64,000 nt of DNA from Rhizobium laguerreae (GCF_002008165.1 NZ_MRDM01000010.1:244541-308540), one strand, 5' to 3'; counted from the stretch's first letter, positions 36,361 through 45,639 are shown. Notes: generated from the sequence alone by a model not told the origin. A program made the numbers and translations.

Positions 36361-38208
36361 ATGAACGCTGTGCAGCCGATCTCCCACGCATCCTCCGTGA
36401 CTGACGCTCCCAGGGGCTGGCTGCGCGACTTGCTGACGCGTCTCTGGCCAACCGTCATCGCCTATAGCGTCATCCTTGCTGCCGCTATCCTCATCACCAA
36501 GCTTTCCGGCGCCACCGATTACGTCGGCCCCGACAATGATGACGGAATGCGTCTCGTCGAGGTTCGCGATTTTCTGGCTGGGCAGGGTTGGTTCGATCTG
36601 ATGCAATATCGTCTCGGCCTCGACGGCGGCACGCTGATGCATTGGTCGCGGCTGATCGATATGCCGATCGCCTCGCTAATCTGGTTCTTCGGCCTGTTTG
36701 CGCCCCGCGAGACGGCCGAAGCGCTGGCGCTCGCCGCCTGGCCGGTATCGCTCATCCTGCCCGCCATGCTCGCCATGGCGGTCGCCGGCCGGCGCATCGG
36801 CGGGGTTGCCGCCATGCATATCAGTCTCGGCTTGACCGGTCTTGCGATCTACACCGGAAACCGTTTCGCGCCGGGCGCCATCGATCATCACAATGCGCAG
36901 CTGGCGCTGGTCGCGACGATGATCGCGATGCTGCTGGATCCAGAGCGTCGCGCCTGGAGTTACGCGGTCGCCGGCATCGCGGCAGCCGTTGCCATCGCCA
37001 TCGGCGCCGAGACGACCCCCTTCGTCGCCGCCGTCTGCCTGACCATCGCCCTGCTCTGGGCATGGGAGGGCGAAAATTTCGCCGCCGCCGCGAGGGCCTT
37101 CGGGCTGGCGCTGGCGATTGCGATCAGCATCCTCTTCTTCGCAACAGTGCCGCCCCGGCTTTATTCGATGGTCACCTGCGACAATCTCTCGCTCGGCTAT
37201 TATAGCCTGGCGGCGATCGGCGGCGGGTTGCTGTTGTTTTCAGCGGTCTTTGCCAGCCGCTTGCGCCGGCCCTTGCGCTTTGCCGCGCTCGCCGTCGTCG
37301 GCGCCGGCGTTCTCGGTTCGGCGATCGTGATTGCACCGCAATGCCTGAGCGATCCGCTGGCCGGTCTCGACCCGATGCTGGTCGAGCTCTGGCTGAGAAA
37401 TGTTTCGGAAGCGCAGTCGATTTTCGCTCTCGGACGCACAGATCCCTTCTCGATCGGTGCCTTCTATGCGGCCGGCCTGTTCGGCATCGCCGTCTGCATC
37501 TTCCGCGTCGTTCAGCGTGACCGCGTGCAAATCCATCTGGTCCTGCTCTTCCTGCTGATGACGAGCTGGGCTATCGCGCTGGTCCAGGTGCGCGGTTCGA
37601 CATTCTCGAACCTGATCTCGATCCTGCCGCTTGCTCTGCTGATCATCGATATCAGGCGCATCTCCAACAGCGACACCGAGAATGTCGCCGCCGCCTTCAT
37701 CTATATCGTCACCGTGCTCGCAAGTGCTCCGGCCGCCTGGGCCGTCGGCGGCGGATTTGTCTCGCTGCAGATGCAGAATGCTGCGCAGAAGAAGGCGGCA
37801 GAGCCGGCAAAGAAGATCTCCTGCACATCGCAAGCGGCGCTGGCGCCGCTCGCCGGGCTACCGGCCGGACTGGTCTCGGCGCCGTCGGAAATGGGCGTCC
37901 CCATCCTCCGCTTCACGGCGAACCGGGTTCTCTCCGCGCCTTATCATCGCAATCAGGGCGGCATGCTGACGGAGCTGCATACCGGCATGGCCGAGCCGCG
38001 GGAGGCGGACGCTTTCCTGAAGGGGACCGGCGTGACGGTGCTTGCTTTCTGCCCCGGCGACCTGCAGACCCGCGAGATCGCCAAACTGAAGCCGGATGGG
38101 CTCTATGCTGAGCTCGGCAAGGGCAATATCCCGCCCTATCTGGAACCGCTTCCGAAGGCGGCGGAGGCGGGCGTTCAGTTCTATCGCTATCGGCCGACGA
38201 CGAATTGA
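36361..38208 (+). CDS. Multi-span GT-C-like glycosyltransferase
   Basis: 615 residues with about 11-12 hydrophobic segments up to residue ~465 and a soluble periplasmic-type end (about 480-615). The first loop 'GPDNDDGMRLVEVRDFLAGQ' holds the acidic motif expected of GT-C enzymes; 'LMHWSRLIDMPIA' and 'FAPGAIDHHNAQL' are the further conserved loops, recalling the STT3-like group. It is divergent from the GtrA/GtrB genes (159-bp gap) and would use the flipped polyprenyl-linked sugar. No exact family name can be given. Confidence 0.65.
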   Translation: MNAVQPISHASSVTDAPRGWLRDLLTRLWPTVIAYSVILAAAILITKLSGATDYVGPDNDDGMRLVEVRDFLAGQGWFDLMQYRLGLDGGTLMHWSRLIDMPIASLIWFFGLFAPRETAEALALAAWPVSLILPAMLAMAVAGRRIGGVAAMHISLGLTGLAIYTGNRFAPGAIDHHNAQLALVATMIAMLLDPERRAWSYAVAGIAAAVAIAIGAETTPFVAAVCLTIALLWAWEGENFAAAARAFGLALAIAISILFFATVPPRLYSMVTCDNLSLGYYSLAAIGGGLLLFSAVFASRLRRPLRFAALAVVGAGVLGSAIVIAPQCLSDPLAGLDPMLVELWLRNVSEAQSIFALGRTDPFSIGAFYAAGLFGIAVCIFRVVQRDRVQIHLVLLFLLMTSWAIALVQVRGSTFSNLISILPLALLIIDIRRISNSDTENVAAAFIYIVTVLASAPAAWAVGGGFVSLQMQNAAQKKAAEPAKKISCTSQAALAPLAGLPAGLVSAPSEMGVPILRFTANRVLSAPYHRNQGGMLTELHTGMAEPREADAFLKGTGVTVLAFCPGDLQTREIAKLKPDGLYAELGKGNIPPYLEPLPKAAEAGVQFYRYRPTTN

Positions 38209-38274
38209 CGCCGGCGATCTTCAGGATGGGAAAGCAAGCGCGGGAAGCCGATCTGAAAGGCCGCGACGCACTTG

Positions 38275-38520
38275 TCAGTTTGAAACGCGCATGGCGCGAC
38301 GAAGGCGCTGACTGGCGTAGAGCCCGAGCACGAAGAGCATGAGGCCGCAATTATAGCCGAGCACGGCATAGACGAATGCGAGAATAGACACCGGCCCGGG
38401 CGAGGTTATCGCCGCCAACACAAATGTCATTCCGATCAGCGCGGCGACCAGCGCGATCACGCCAGCCGAACGCGTTTGCCCGGCGCTGACGCCCAATGCT
38501 GCTGCTGTGAGAATAATCAT
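38275..38520 (-). CDS. Small inner-membrane protein
   Basis: 81 residues from ATG 38520 (GGAAGGTGCTGAA upstream). There are two hydrophobic segments (about 15-38 and 41-66) with a short Gly-Pro turn between and a basic end 'SQRLRRAMRVSN'. I do not recognise it. The longer frame upstream has no better start. It converges with the GT-C gene and is divergent from xseA. Confidence 0.6.
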   Translation of the reverse strand: MIILTAAALGVSAGQTRSAGVIALVAALIGMTFVLAAITSPGPVSILAFVYAVLGYNCGLMLFVLGLYASQRLRRAMRVSN

Positions 38521-38862
38521 TTCAGCACCTTCCCAGAGAGAACGAGGGGAAGCATAGGAAGCGCCAACTAACAAAGTTTTACCGACGATCTTCGCCGAAA
38601 AGCCTTTGTATTGCGGTGGTTAGCAATCCCTTTCAGGTAAAACGCGCATTCTAACTATCCGTTCCGCAGCAAAGCATATTTACACGATTTTGTTGTTTGT
38701 TTGCCCGGCTGCAACGAGTGCATGTGCAGCATTCCAGGGGATGAGCGCGCTCGAAGCAATGGCGACGAACCCCGCGCGCGACCTATCTCAATGGCCGGGA
38801 AAACCGATCCCAATGCCAGTGCCGATCTTTCCGTTTGCCGCCGTTAGACATAGAAAGAGGGG
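38521..38862. other. Intergenic region before xseA
   Basis: 342 bp between the small membrane protein and xseA, divergent. It is relatively AT-rich around 38560-38710 and probably holds both promoters. I see no gene or clear dyad. Confidence 0.5.
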
Positions 38863-40443
38863 ATGAGCAACGTCTTCGACGGCGATTCGCCGACCAACCT
38901 TGCCGAATATTCGGTTTCGGAACTTTCCGGCTCGATCAAGCGCACGGTCGAAACCGCCTTCGACCAGGTTCGCGTGCGCGGCGAGATTTCCGGCTATCGC
39001 GGGCCGCATTCCTCGGGCCATGCCTATTTCGCGCTGAAGGATGATCGCGCCCGCATCGACGCCGTCATCTGGAAGGGCACCTTCTCGCGGCTGAAGTTCC
39101 GCCCGGAAGAGGGCATGGAAGTCATTGCCACCGGCAAGGTCACCACCTTTCCGGGCTCCTCGAAATATCAGATCGTCATCGAGACGCTGGAGCCCGCCGG
39201 CGCCGGCGCGCTGATGGCGCTGATCGAGGAGCGCAAGCGCAAGCTCGGCGCCGAGGGCCTGTTCGATGCCGCCCGCAAGAAGCGGCTGCCCTTCATGCCG
39301 AGCGTCATCGGCGTCGTCACCTCGCCGACCGGCGCCGTCATCCGCGATATCCTTCACCGCATCTCCGATCGTTTTCCCGTGCATGTCCTCGTCTGGCCGG
39401 TGAAGGTCCAGGGCGAGGGCTCCGGCGAGGAGGTGGCGAACGCCATCCGCGGCTTCAACGCGCTGCAACCTTCAGGCGCCATCCCCCGCCCGGATGTGCT
39501 GATCGTCGCACGTGGCGGCGGCAGCCTGGAAGACCTCTGGAGCTTCAACGACGAAATCGTCGTGCGTGCTGCGGCCGAAAGCGCAATACCGCTGATCTCG
39601 GCCGTCGGCCATGAGACCGACTGGACGCTGATCGACTATGCCGCCGATGTCCGTGCGCCGACGCCGACGGGGGCCGCGGAAATGGCGGTGCCGGTCAAGG
39701 CGGAACTCGAGGCGCAGGCCGCCGCTCTTGCGGCGCGCCTGCAGGGCTGCATGAACCGGCAGATGGATCAGCGCCGCCAGTCGGTGCGTGCCCTGATGCG
39801 GGCATTGCCGTCGCTCGATCAGCTTCTCGCCTTGCCGCGCCGCCGTTTCGACGAGGCGGCAACCGGTCTCGGCCGCGGGCTGGAACTCAACACCATCAAC
39901 AAGCGCCGCGGCTTCGAGCGTGTCGCCGGGCATCTGCGTCCTGATGTGCTGTCCAATCGCATCGCCGAGCGCCGCCAGACGCTGAACGAGCGCATGGCCC
40001 GGGCCGAGCGCATGGTCGAGCGGCTGATCGACCGCTCGAAAGCGCGCGTCGATCGCGCCGAAGCCATCCTCGCCTCACTGCCGGCCCGGCTGAAGACCCG
40101 GACCGACCGCGGTCGCGAGCGCCTCGGCAATCTTTCGCGCCATGCCGATACGGCGGTCCGCCACCAGCTGACCCGTGCGCGCGCCGAGCTTTCCGCGCAG
40201 GACCGCGTGCTGCAGTCGCTCTCCTATAAGAATGTGCTGAAGCGCGGTTACGCCGTCATTCGCGATGAGGATAACAGGCCGGTCTCGCAGGCTGCTCACC
40301 TCTCCGCCGGCATGGGCATCGCCATCGAATTCGCCGACGGCCGTGTCGGCGCCATGACCACGGAAGGCGGCACACCGCCAGCCGGTGCCAAGAAACGCAG
40401 CGTAAGACCCGCCGACCCGCCGAAGCAGGGAAGCCTGTTCTGA
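38863..40443 (+). CDS. xseA: Exodeoxyribonuclease VII large subunit
   Basis: 526 residues. The N-terminal OB fold (about 10-115; '[19 protein letters not shown]', '[21 protein letters not shown]') binds single-stranded DNA. The catalytic core (about 130-330) holds '[17 protein letters not shown]' and '[16 protein letters not shown]', '[18 protein letters not shown]'. A long coiled coil (about 265-430) with '[15 protein letters not shown]' ends it. It degrades single-stranded DNA with XseB, which is not in the window. ATG 38863 has an AGAGGGG site. Confidence 0.96.
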   Translation: MSNVFDGDSPTNLAEYSVSELSGSIKRTVETAFDQVRVRGEISGYRGPHSSGHAYFALKDDRARIDAVIWKGTFSRLKFRPEEGMEVIATGKVTTFPGSSKYQIVIETLEPAGAGALMALIEERKRKLGAEGLFDAARKKRLPFMPSVIGVVTSPTGAVIRDILHRISDRFPVHVLVWPVKVQGEGSGEEVANAIRGFNALQPSGAIPRPDVLIVARGGGSLEDLWSFNDEIVVRAAAESAIPLISAVGHETDWTLIDYAADVRAPTPTGAAEMAVPVKAELEAQAAALAARLQGCMNRQMDQRRQSVRALMRALPSLDQLLALPRRRFDEAATGLGRGLELNTINKRRGFERVAGHLRPDVLSNRIAERRQTLNERMARAERMVERLIDRSKARVDRAEAILASLPARLKTRTDRGRERLGNLSRHADTAVRHQLTRARAELSAQDRVLQSLSYKNVLKRGYAVIRDEDNRPVSQAAHLSAGMGIAIEFADGRVGAMTTEGGTPPAGAKKRSVRPADPPKQGSLF

Positions 40444-40445
40444 CG

Positions 40446-41039
40446 ATGCGGATCCTGCTGGTGCTTGCCCATCCGCTGGAGGACAGTTTCGCCGCCGCCG
40501 TGGCAAGGACTGCGCGTGAGGCGCTGGAAGCGGCAGGCCATACGGTCGACCTGCTTGATCTCTACAGCGAAGATTTCGATCCACGCCTTTCGAAGGCCGA
40601 GCGCGGCGGCTACTTCGACGTGCCCTACGATACTTCAGCCGTTGCCGATATCATTGCCCGCCTGAAGGCCGCCGACGGCCTGATCTTCGTCTTTCCGCAA
40701 TGGTGGTTCAATTTCCCGGCCATCCTCAAGGGTTTCTTTGACCGTGTCTTCGCCCCCGGCGTTGCATTCAGCCATGACGCCGCCGGCGGCCGTATCGTGC
40801 CGCAGCTGACCAATATCAGGCTGCTCCATGCGCTGACGACGACAGGTTCGCCCTGGTGGCTGGTGCGTCTCTATATGGGCGATCCGGTGCGCCGGCTCCT
40901 GAAGCGCGGCATCGCCGCCTTCTGCTCGAAGGGATTGAATTTCCGCATGCTCAGCCTGCACGACATGGACCGGGCCACCGATGCAAAGCGCAGGGCGCAC
41001 CTCGATCGCGTGCGCAAGCTGCTATCGGCAATCCGATAG
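40446..41039 (+). CDS. NAD(P)H dehydrogenase (quinone), flavodoxin fold
   Basis: 197 residues. 'ILLVLAHPLEDSFAAAVARTAREAL' is the FMN/FAD phosphate-binding start and 'GLIFVFPQWWFNFPAILKGFFDRVFAPGVAF' is the NQO1/KefF family signature. It reduces quinones or similar by two electrons. ATG 40446 is 2 bp after the xseA stop, so it is co-transcribed with xseA. It converges with the marR gene 3 bp away. Confidence 0.9.
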   Translation: MRILLVLAHPLEDSFAAAVARTAREALEAAGHTVDLLDLYSEDFDPRLSKAERGGYFDVPYDTSAVADIIARLKAADGLIFVFPQWWFNFPAILKGFFDRVFAPGVAFSHDAAGGRIVPQLTNIRLLHALTTTGSPWWLVRLYMGDPVRRLLKRGIAAFCSKGLNFRMLSLHDMDRATDAKRRAHLDRVRKLLSAIR

Positions 41040-41042
41040 GCG

Positions 41043-41543
41043 CTATTCGAAGTCAGCAAGAAACTTGCGCAGCAGCCTGTCGAGTTCCGCCTTGTCGGCG
41101 GCGCTCAGATTTTTCGACAGCCGGTGCTGATTGGCGACATGCGCATCGACGGCGGTCTCCACCGTCGCAAGCCCTTTTTCTGTCAGCGCGATGAGCACGC
41201 TCCTGCGATCCTCCGGATTGAGGATACGCTCGACGTAACCTGCCTTCTCCAACTGGTCGATGCGGTTCGTCATCGTGCCGGAGCTGACCATAGTCATCTC
41301 CAGAAGCTCCCCCGGCGAAAGCCGGTGGGGCGCCCCGGCGCGGCGCAGCGTCGCCAGCACGTCGAAGGCGGAGGACGAAAGCCCCTGCTGCATGAGCACG
41401 GCCTCCACTTCGCGGCCGAGATGGGTACTCAAGCGTTTCAGACGTCCGAGGATGCCCATCGCTTCGACGTCGAGGTCCGGCCGCTCCCGTCGCCATTGCG
41501 CCAGGATCTTGTCGACATGGTCCATCTTGCCGTCTTCGCTCAT
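41043..41543 (-). CDS. MarR-family repressor
   Basis: 166 residues. The winged HTH core is 'SSSAFDVLATLRRAG' then 'LTPGEL'-type 'LSPGELLEMTMVSSGTMTNRIDQLEKAGYVERI' (about 70-108) and the wing 'NPEDRRSVLIALTEKG'. It is divergent from an EamA exporter gene, and a perfect 20-bp palindrome lies between them, 20 bp upstream of this start, so autorepression and control of the exporter are likely. Confidence 0.9.
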   Translation of the reverse strand: MSEDGKMDHVDKILAQWRRERPDLDVEAMGILGRLKRLSTHLGREVEAVLMQQGLSSSAFDVLATLRRAGAPHRLSPGELLEMTMVSSGTMTNRIDQLEKAGYVERILNPEDRRSVLIALTEKGLATVETAVDAHVANQHRLSKNLSAADKAELDRLLRKFLADFE

Positions 41544-41562
41544 GCTCCATCGATACCATTCA

Positions 41563-41582
41563 TTATCTTGACGTCAAGATAA
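41563..41582. promoter_or_regulatory. Probable MarR operator, perfect 20-bp palindrome
   Basis: TTATCTTGACGTCAAGATAA, symmetrical over all 20 bp, 20 bp from the marR start and 42 bp from the exporter start. A second half-like copy TTATCTTGA lies at 41600-41608. Position and symmetry fit the operator of the divergent MarR regulator. Confidence 0.8.
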
Positions 41583-41624
41583 GAAGGTGTAGGATGAATT
41601 TATCTTGAAATAGAGATTCTTGAT

Positions 41625-42536
41625 ATGAAGACAAATTCACGCTATGTCGCCGATCTTATGGCAACCGCGCTCGCGCCCGCCATTTGGGGAAGCACCTATA
41701 TCGTCACCACCGCTTTCCTGCCGGCCGGATATCCGCTGACGGTTGCGATGCTGCGCGCCCTGCCGGCCGGCCTGCTGCTTCTCTTCCTGGTCAGAAAGCT
41801 GCCTTTCGGCATCTGGTGGGGAAGGGCTTTCGTTCTCGGCGCGCTTAACTTCTCGTTCTTCTGGGCGATGCTCTTCGTCTCGGCCTACAGGCTGCCAGGC
41901 GGCGTTGCCGCAACGGTCGGCGCCGTGCAGCCGCTGATCGTTATCGCTTTGTCGCAGCTTTTTCTCGGCAAGCCGATCCGGCCGCTTGCCGTACTGGCCG
42001 GTCTCGCCGGCATGGCCGGCGTCGGACTGCTGGTGCTGACGCCGAATGCGGGGCTCGATCCGATCGGTGTCGCTGCCGGTCTGGCCGGCGCGGTCTCGAT
42101 GGCCTTCGGCACGGTGCTGACGCGCCGCTGGGCGCCGCCGGTCTCAAACCTCACCTTCACGGCCTGGCAATTGACGGCGGGCGGCATGCTGCTGGTGCCT
42201 TTTGCCTTTTTCCTTGAACCGGCGCTGCCGATGCCGACCGCCGCAAACATTGCGGGCATTGCCTATCTCGGGCTGATCGGCGCAGCCTTCACCTATCAGC
42301 TCTGGTTCCGTGGCCTGTCGCGCATCGAGCCCTCGGCGGTTGCCTCGCTTGGCTTCCTTAGCCCGCTGGTCGCGACCCTGCTCGGTTGGCTGGCGCTCGG
42401 CCAGAGCCTGACGCCTGTGCAGATCGGCGGTTTGGCCATGGTGCTTGCCAGCGTCTGGCTCGGTCAGCGTACGATGATGCCGCTCAGGCCCATTCGCCCT
42501 GCCGCATCACCGGAACCCGCGAACCATCCGGCTTGA
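41625..42536 (+). CDS. EamA-family drug/metabolite exporter
   Basis: 303 residues with ten hydrophobic segments in two repeats. 'ALAPAIWGSTYIVTTAFLPAGYPLTVAMLRALPAGLLLL' starts the first EamA domain (split about 12-50). It is divergent from the MarR gene and probably induced by the ligand of that repressor, thus possibly an efflux pump. The 3' end overlaps the convergent M29 aminopeptidase gene by 53 bp, so the last ~17 residues are encoded opposite the aminopeptidase C-terminus. Confidence 0.9.
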   Translation: MKTNSRYVADLMATALAPAIWGSTYIVTTAFLPAGYPLTVAMLRALPAGLLLLFLVRKLPFGIWWGRAFVLGALNFSFFWAMLFVSAYRLPGGVAATVGAVQPLIVIALSQLFLGKPIRPLAVLAGLAGMAGVGLLVLTPNAGLDPIGVAAGLAGAVSMAFGTVLTRRWAPPVSNLTFTAWQLTAGGMLLVPFAFFLEPALPMPTAANIAGIAYLGLIGAAFTYQLWFRGLSRIEPSAVASLGFLSPLVATLLGWLALGQSLTPVQIGGLAMVLASVWLGQRTMMPLRPIRPAASPEPANHPA

Positions 42537-43737
42537 TGCCGTCGATATCGACCTTGTCGGAGCCGATCATCCAGTCGATATGGATCAGGCTGGAATTGCC
42601 GCCCTGTGCCTTGATCTGCTCCTGGCTCAGCGTCGCGCCATTGAGGAAACATTTGGAATAGCACTGGCCGAGCGCGATGTGGCACGAGGCGTTTTCGTCG
42701 AACAGCGTGTTGTAGAACAGGATGCCGCTGGCCGAGATCGGTGAGGAATGCGGCACCAGCGCCACTTCGCCGAGCCGCCGCGCGCCCTCGTCGGTGTCTA
42801 GCACCTTGTTCAACACCTCTTCGCCGCGCGAGGCCTTGGCCTCGACGATGCACCCGCCCTCGAAGCGCACCTGGATATTGTCGATCAGCGTGCCCTGGTG
42901 CGAAAGCGGTTTGGTGCTTGAGACATGGCCTTCGACGCGCAGCGCATGCGGCGTGGTGAAGACTTCCTCGGTCGGAATATTCGGATTGCAGGTAATGCCG
43001 TTCTTGGCGGTGGAAGCGCCGCCATGCCATTCATGCCCGTCGGCAAGGCCGACCGTCAGGTCGGTGCCCGGTCCGCGGAAATGCAACGAGGCGAAGCGCT
43101 CGCCGTTCAGCCAGGCGGAGCGCTTGCCAAGATTGGCATTGTGCTCGGTCCAGGCGGCGACGGGATCGCTGACATCGACGCGCGAGGCGGCAAAGATCGC
43201 CTTGGCGAGCTTGGCGATCGCGATCGGTTCCGGATCGTCGGGGAAGACCACCTTGGCCCAGGAGGGGTTGGGATAGGAGACGATGTTCCAGTTGATGTCG
43301 AAATTCGAGATCTTCTCCAGCGCCGGCTTGTAGGCGGTGGAGTTGGCGCGATTGGCGCGGCCGACCTTGCCGGCATCCTGCTCGGACAGCAGCATCGGAT
43401 TGTCGCCGGCAACCGCGAGACGGGCAGCCCCATTGGCATAGGCCTTGGCCATGCCCTCGTAGAGCCAGCCGGAGGCGCGGTCGAAGCTCTCGTCGCTGCC
43501 ATATTGATAGCGCGCCAGCGTCGTTTCCTCATCGGAATAGAAGGCGGAGACCAGTCCGGCGCCGGCCAGATAGGCATGTTTGGTGATCAGGCGGACGAGC
43601 GGCAGCGCCACGACAGGCGCGGTGATCACTAGGTCCTGACCCTTCTGCAGCTGCAGCCCGACCTTGACGGCGACTTCCGCAAGCTTTTCCAGCTTGACGG
43701 GATCAACGGTGCTCTGGCTCTGGGGCATGAAAGTCAT
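42484..43737 (-). CDS. M29-family aminopeptidase
   Basis: 417 residues, full length for the AmpS/PepS/aminopeptidase T family. Dinuclear-metal ligands are visible in 'VRFEGGCIVEAKASRGEEVL' (Glu), 'DEGARRLGEVALVPHSSPIS' (Glu, His), 'NTLFDENASCHIALGQCY' (Asp/Glu/His) and 'HIDWMIGSDKVDIDG' (His, Asp). It removes N-terminal residues in the cytoplasm. The start ATG 43737 has AGG seven bases upstream. It is a single gene. Confidence 0.93.
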   Translation of the reverse strand: MTFMPQSQSTVDPVKLEKLAEVAVKVGLQLQKGQDLVITAPVVALPLVRLITKHAYLAGAGLVSAFYSDEETTLARYQYGSDESFDRASGWLYEGMAKAYANGAARLAVAGDNPMLLSEQDAGKVGRANRANSTAYKPALEKISNFDINWNIVSYPNPSWAKVVFPDDPEPIAIAKLAKAIFAASRVDVSDPVAAWTEHNANLGKRSAWLNGERFASLHFRGPGTDLTVGLADGHEWHGGASTAKNGITCNPNIPTEEVFTTPHALRVEGHVSSTKPLSHQGTLIDNIQVRFEGGCIVEAKASRGEEVLNKVLDTDEGARRLGEVALVPHSSPISASGILFYNTLFDENASCHIALGQCYSKCFLNGATLSQEQIKAQGGNSSLIHIDWMIGSDKVDIDGIKPDGSRVPVMRQGEWA

Positions 43738-43865
43738 GGTTCAACCTGCCTTCTGTCATCGACGGTGGGAGGCTGGAAGACTTAGACCCGTTTGCGGCGA
43801 AAATGAAGCGCTCGGCTGCCCGAATTGCAAGCGGCCGGATGAGATGTCCGGCCGCCGGGCGCGCT

Positions 43866-44549
43866 TCAGGCGGCGGCAGCTTGCCTGAGCAGGATCGAGT
43901 TATGTTTTTCGAGGAATTCCATCAGCCGCTGCGGGTAGTCTTCGCCAACGGCGGCCTTGACGCTCGCCCGTTCGGAGAGCGCCTTGCGCCAGCGCTTTAC
44001 ACGCTCAAGCCCTTCGAAGATGTCGCCGTCGCCGAGCGTCTCGAAGAGATCGAAATACCGAAAGACCGGCGCGAAGACGGCGTCGACGAGGCTGAAGTCG
44101 TTGCCGGCGAAATACGGCCCGTCCGTCAACACCTTCTCGACAGTTGCGAATTTGGAGATGAGCGCCATGCGCTTGGCCTCCAACTGCGCGGCATCCTCAG
44201 CCGTCTCGTAACCCCAGAGATCGGAAAGCACCGACGAACCGAATTCCATCCAGCCGCGATGGCGGGCACGCGTCAGCGCGTCTTTCGGATGCAGCGCCAC
44301 GCCCGGCTGCGTCTCCTCCAGATATTCGCAGATGACGCTGCTTTCGAACAGCACGGCCTGACTGCCGTCCTCCTCCTCGATCTGCAGCAGCGGCACCTTG
44401 CCGAGCGGCGAGATCGTCAGGAACCAGTCCGGCTTGTCGGCAAGATCGATATTGATGCGCTCGAAGGGCACGCCCTTTTCGAGCAGGGCGATCGCGGCGC
44501 GCTGTACATAGGGGCACAGATGATGGCTGACGAGGGTAAGCTTGCTCAT
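43866..44549 (-). CDS. Glutathione S-transferase
   Basis: 227 residues: N-terminal thioredoxin-like domain 'LTLVSHHLCPYVQRAAIALLEKGVPFE' with a Cys-Pro-Tyr active-site region (C12) as in omega/beta-class GSTs, 'GKVPLLQI' (cis-Pro) and 'LFESSVICEYLEE' (glutathione Ser), then a helical C-domain (about 90-220). It probably conjugates or reduces electrophiles. It is divergent from the MarR gene at 44630 whose operators lie between, so it is probably that regulator's target. Confidence 0.92.
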   Translation of the reverse strand: MSKLTLVSHHLCPYVQRAAIALLEKGVPFERINIDLADKPDWFLTISPLGKVPLLQIEEEDGSQAVLFESSVICEYLEETQPGVALHPKDALTRARHRGWMEFGSSVLSDLWGYETAEDAAQLEAKRMALISKFATVEKVLTDGPYFAGNDFSLVDAVFAPVFRYFDLFETLGDGDIFEGLERVKRWRKALSERASVKAAVGEDYPQRLMEFLEKHNSILLRQAAAA

Positions 44550-44569
44550 GGCGCTATCCTTGGTAATGA

Positions 44570-44630
44570 TAGATGTAATTGCATCTAATGCCGCTTGCAG
44601 TGAAATTCAAGATAGATGTAACTGCATTTA
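44570..44630. promoter_or_regulatory. Two operator-like dyads between GST and MarR genes
   Basis: TAGATGTAATTGCATCTA (44570-44587) and TAGATGTAACTGCATTTA (44613-44630) are two copies of a near-palindrome, 43 bp centre to centre, about four helix turns. The second touches the marR start codon. They fit binding by the MarR dimer encoded at 44630. Confidence 0.75.
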
Positions 44631-45073
44631 TGTCTGAAAAACTGTCGAATCCGAGCGAAGCGGTCACCTCTGCCTGGACGAGCATCATGCGCGCCCGCGA
44701 GCGGTTGCTTGGCGTCATCGAAGCCGACCTGAAGGCGGCCGGCATGCCGCCGCTTGCCTGGTACGACGTGCTGTGGGAATTGGCGCGCTCGCACGACTGC
44801 AAGCTGCGCCCTTACGAGATCGAGGAGCGGACGCTGCTGGCCCAGTATAATCTTTCCCGGTTGATCGACCGGCTGGAAAAAGAGGGCCTGGTCCGGCGCG
44901 AGGCCTTCGCTGAGGATGGGCGCGGCCGTTGGGTGGTGATCACTGATGCCGGCCGAAAGCTTCGCGAGTGCATGTGGACCGTCTATGCCAGATCGATCGA
45001 GACCCATATCGGTTGCAAGCTTGCCGAAAACGAGGCGAAGACGATCGCCCGGCTGCTCGACCGCTTCCTCTAG
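44630..45073 (+). CDS. MarR-family transcriptional regulator
   Basis: 147 residues from ATG 44630 (MSEKLSNPSEAV). The winged HTH is 'LAWYDVLWELARSHDCKLRPYEIEERTLLAQYNLSRLIDRLEKEGLVRR' (about 44-92) with a wing 'EDGRGRWVVITDAGRKL'. It is divergent from a glutathione S-transferase gene, and twin operator-like dyads lie between, the second covering its own start, so strong autorepression is inferred. The longer frame upstream is in the operator. Confidence 0.87.
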   Translation: MSEKLSNPSEAVTSAWTSIMRARERLLGVIEADLKAAGMPPLAWYDVLWELARSHDCKLRPYEIEERTLLAQYNLSRLIDRLEKEGLVRREAFAEDGRGRWVVITDAGRKLRECMWTVYARSIETHIGCKLAENEAKTIARLLDRFL

Positions 45074-45082
45074 ATTCAAGTA

Positions 45083-45132
45083 AGAGCATGATGTCGTCCG
45101 AAAACCGCTCACACTTTTCGGCATCATGCTCT
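45083..45132. repeat. 50-bp rhizobial palindromic repeat (copy 1)
   Basis: Ends AGAGCATGATG and CATCATGCTCT with CCGAAAA…TTTTCGG inside; can fold into a hairpin. It lies between the convergent MarR and YbaK-type genes. A near-identical copy is at 56262-56312. Confidence 0.85.
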
Positions 45133-45134
45133 GA

Positions 45135-45608
45135 TCAGGCAATCAGTGGCGCGGCGACGGCCTTCAGCGCCTTCAACGCATGCTTCGGATCGAGCCGCAC
45201 CTGCAGCCCGCGCTGCCCGCCATTGATGTAGACCAGCGGTTCGCCAAGCGCGGCCTCCTCGATCGCCGTCGGCACGGTCTTCTTCTGGCCGAAAGGGCTG
45301 ATGCCGCCGACATGATAACCTGTCAGCCGCTCGGCATCGGCAGGCTTCATCATGTTGGCCGATTTGCCGCGAAAGGCGCTGGCAAGTTTTTTCATGCTGA
45401 CTTCACGATCCGATGGCACGACGACGCAGACCGGCTTGCCGTCCACCTCCGCCATCAGCGTCTTCAGCACCCGATGCGGCGCCTCGCCGAGTGCTTCGGC
45501 CGCCTGCAACCCGACGCGCTCGGCATTGGGGTGGTAGTCATAGACATGGACAGTGAAGGCGACGCCTGCCTGCGAAAGAAGCTGTGTCGCGCGCGTGGCC
45601 TTGGACAT
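45135..45608 (-). CDS. ybaK: Cys-tRNA(Pro) deacylase, YbaK/EbsC family
   Basis: 157 residues from ATG 45608 (GGGAAAGAG site). The family marks are 'HRVLKTLMAEVDGKPVCVVVPSDREVSMKKLA' (about 64-95) with the catalytic Lys in 'FRGKSANMMKP', and 'GYHVGGISPFGQKK'. It hydrolyses mischarged Cys-tRNA(Pro) made by prolyl-tRNA synthetase. The next gene downstream on this strand (none before the repeat) is absent; upstream, the ArsC-like gene follows after 31 bp, suggesting a shared transcript. Confidence 0.9.
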   Translation of the reverse strand: MSKATRATQLLSQAGVAFTVHVYDYHPNAERVGLQAAEALGEAPHRVLKTLMAEVDGKPVCVVVPSDREVSMKKLASAFRGKSANMMKPADAERLTGYHVGGISPFGQKKTVPTAIEEAALGEPLVYINGGQRGLQVRLDPKHALKALKAVAAPLIA

Positions 45609-45639
45609 CTCTTTCCCTCGTGAGTTCAGCGGCCCGCCG

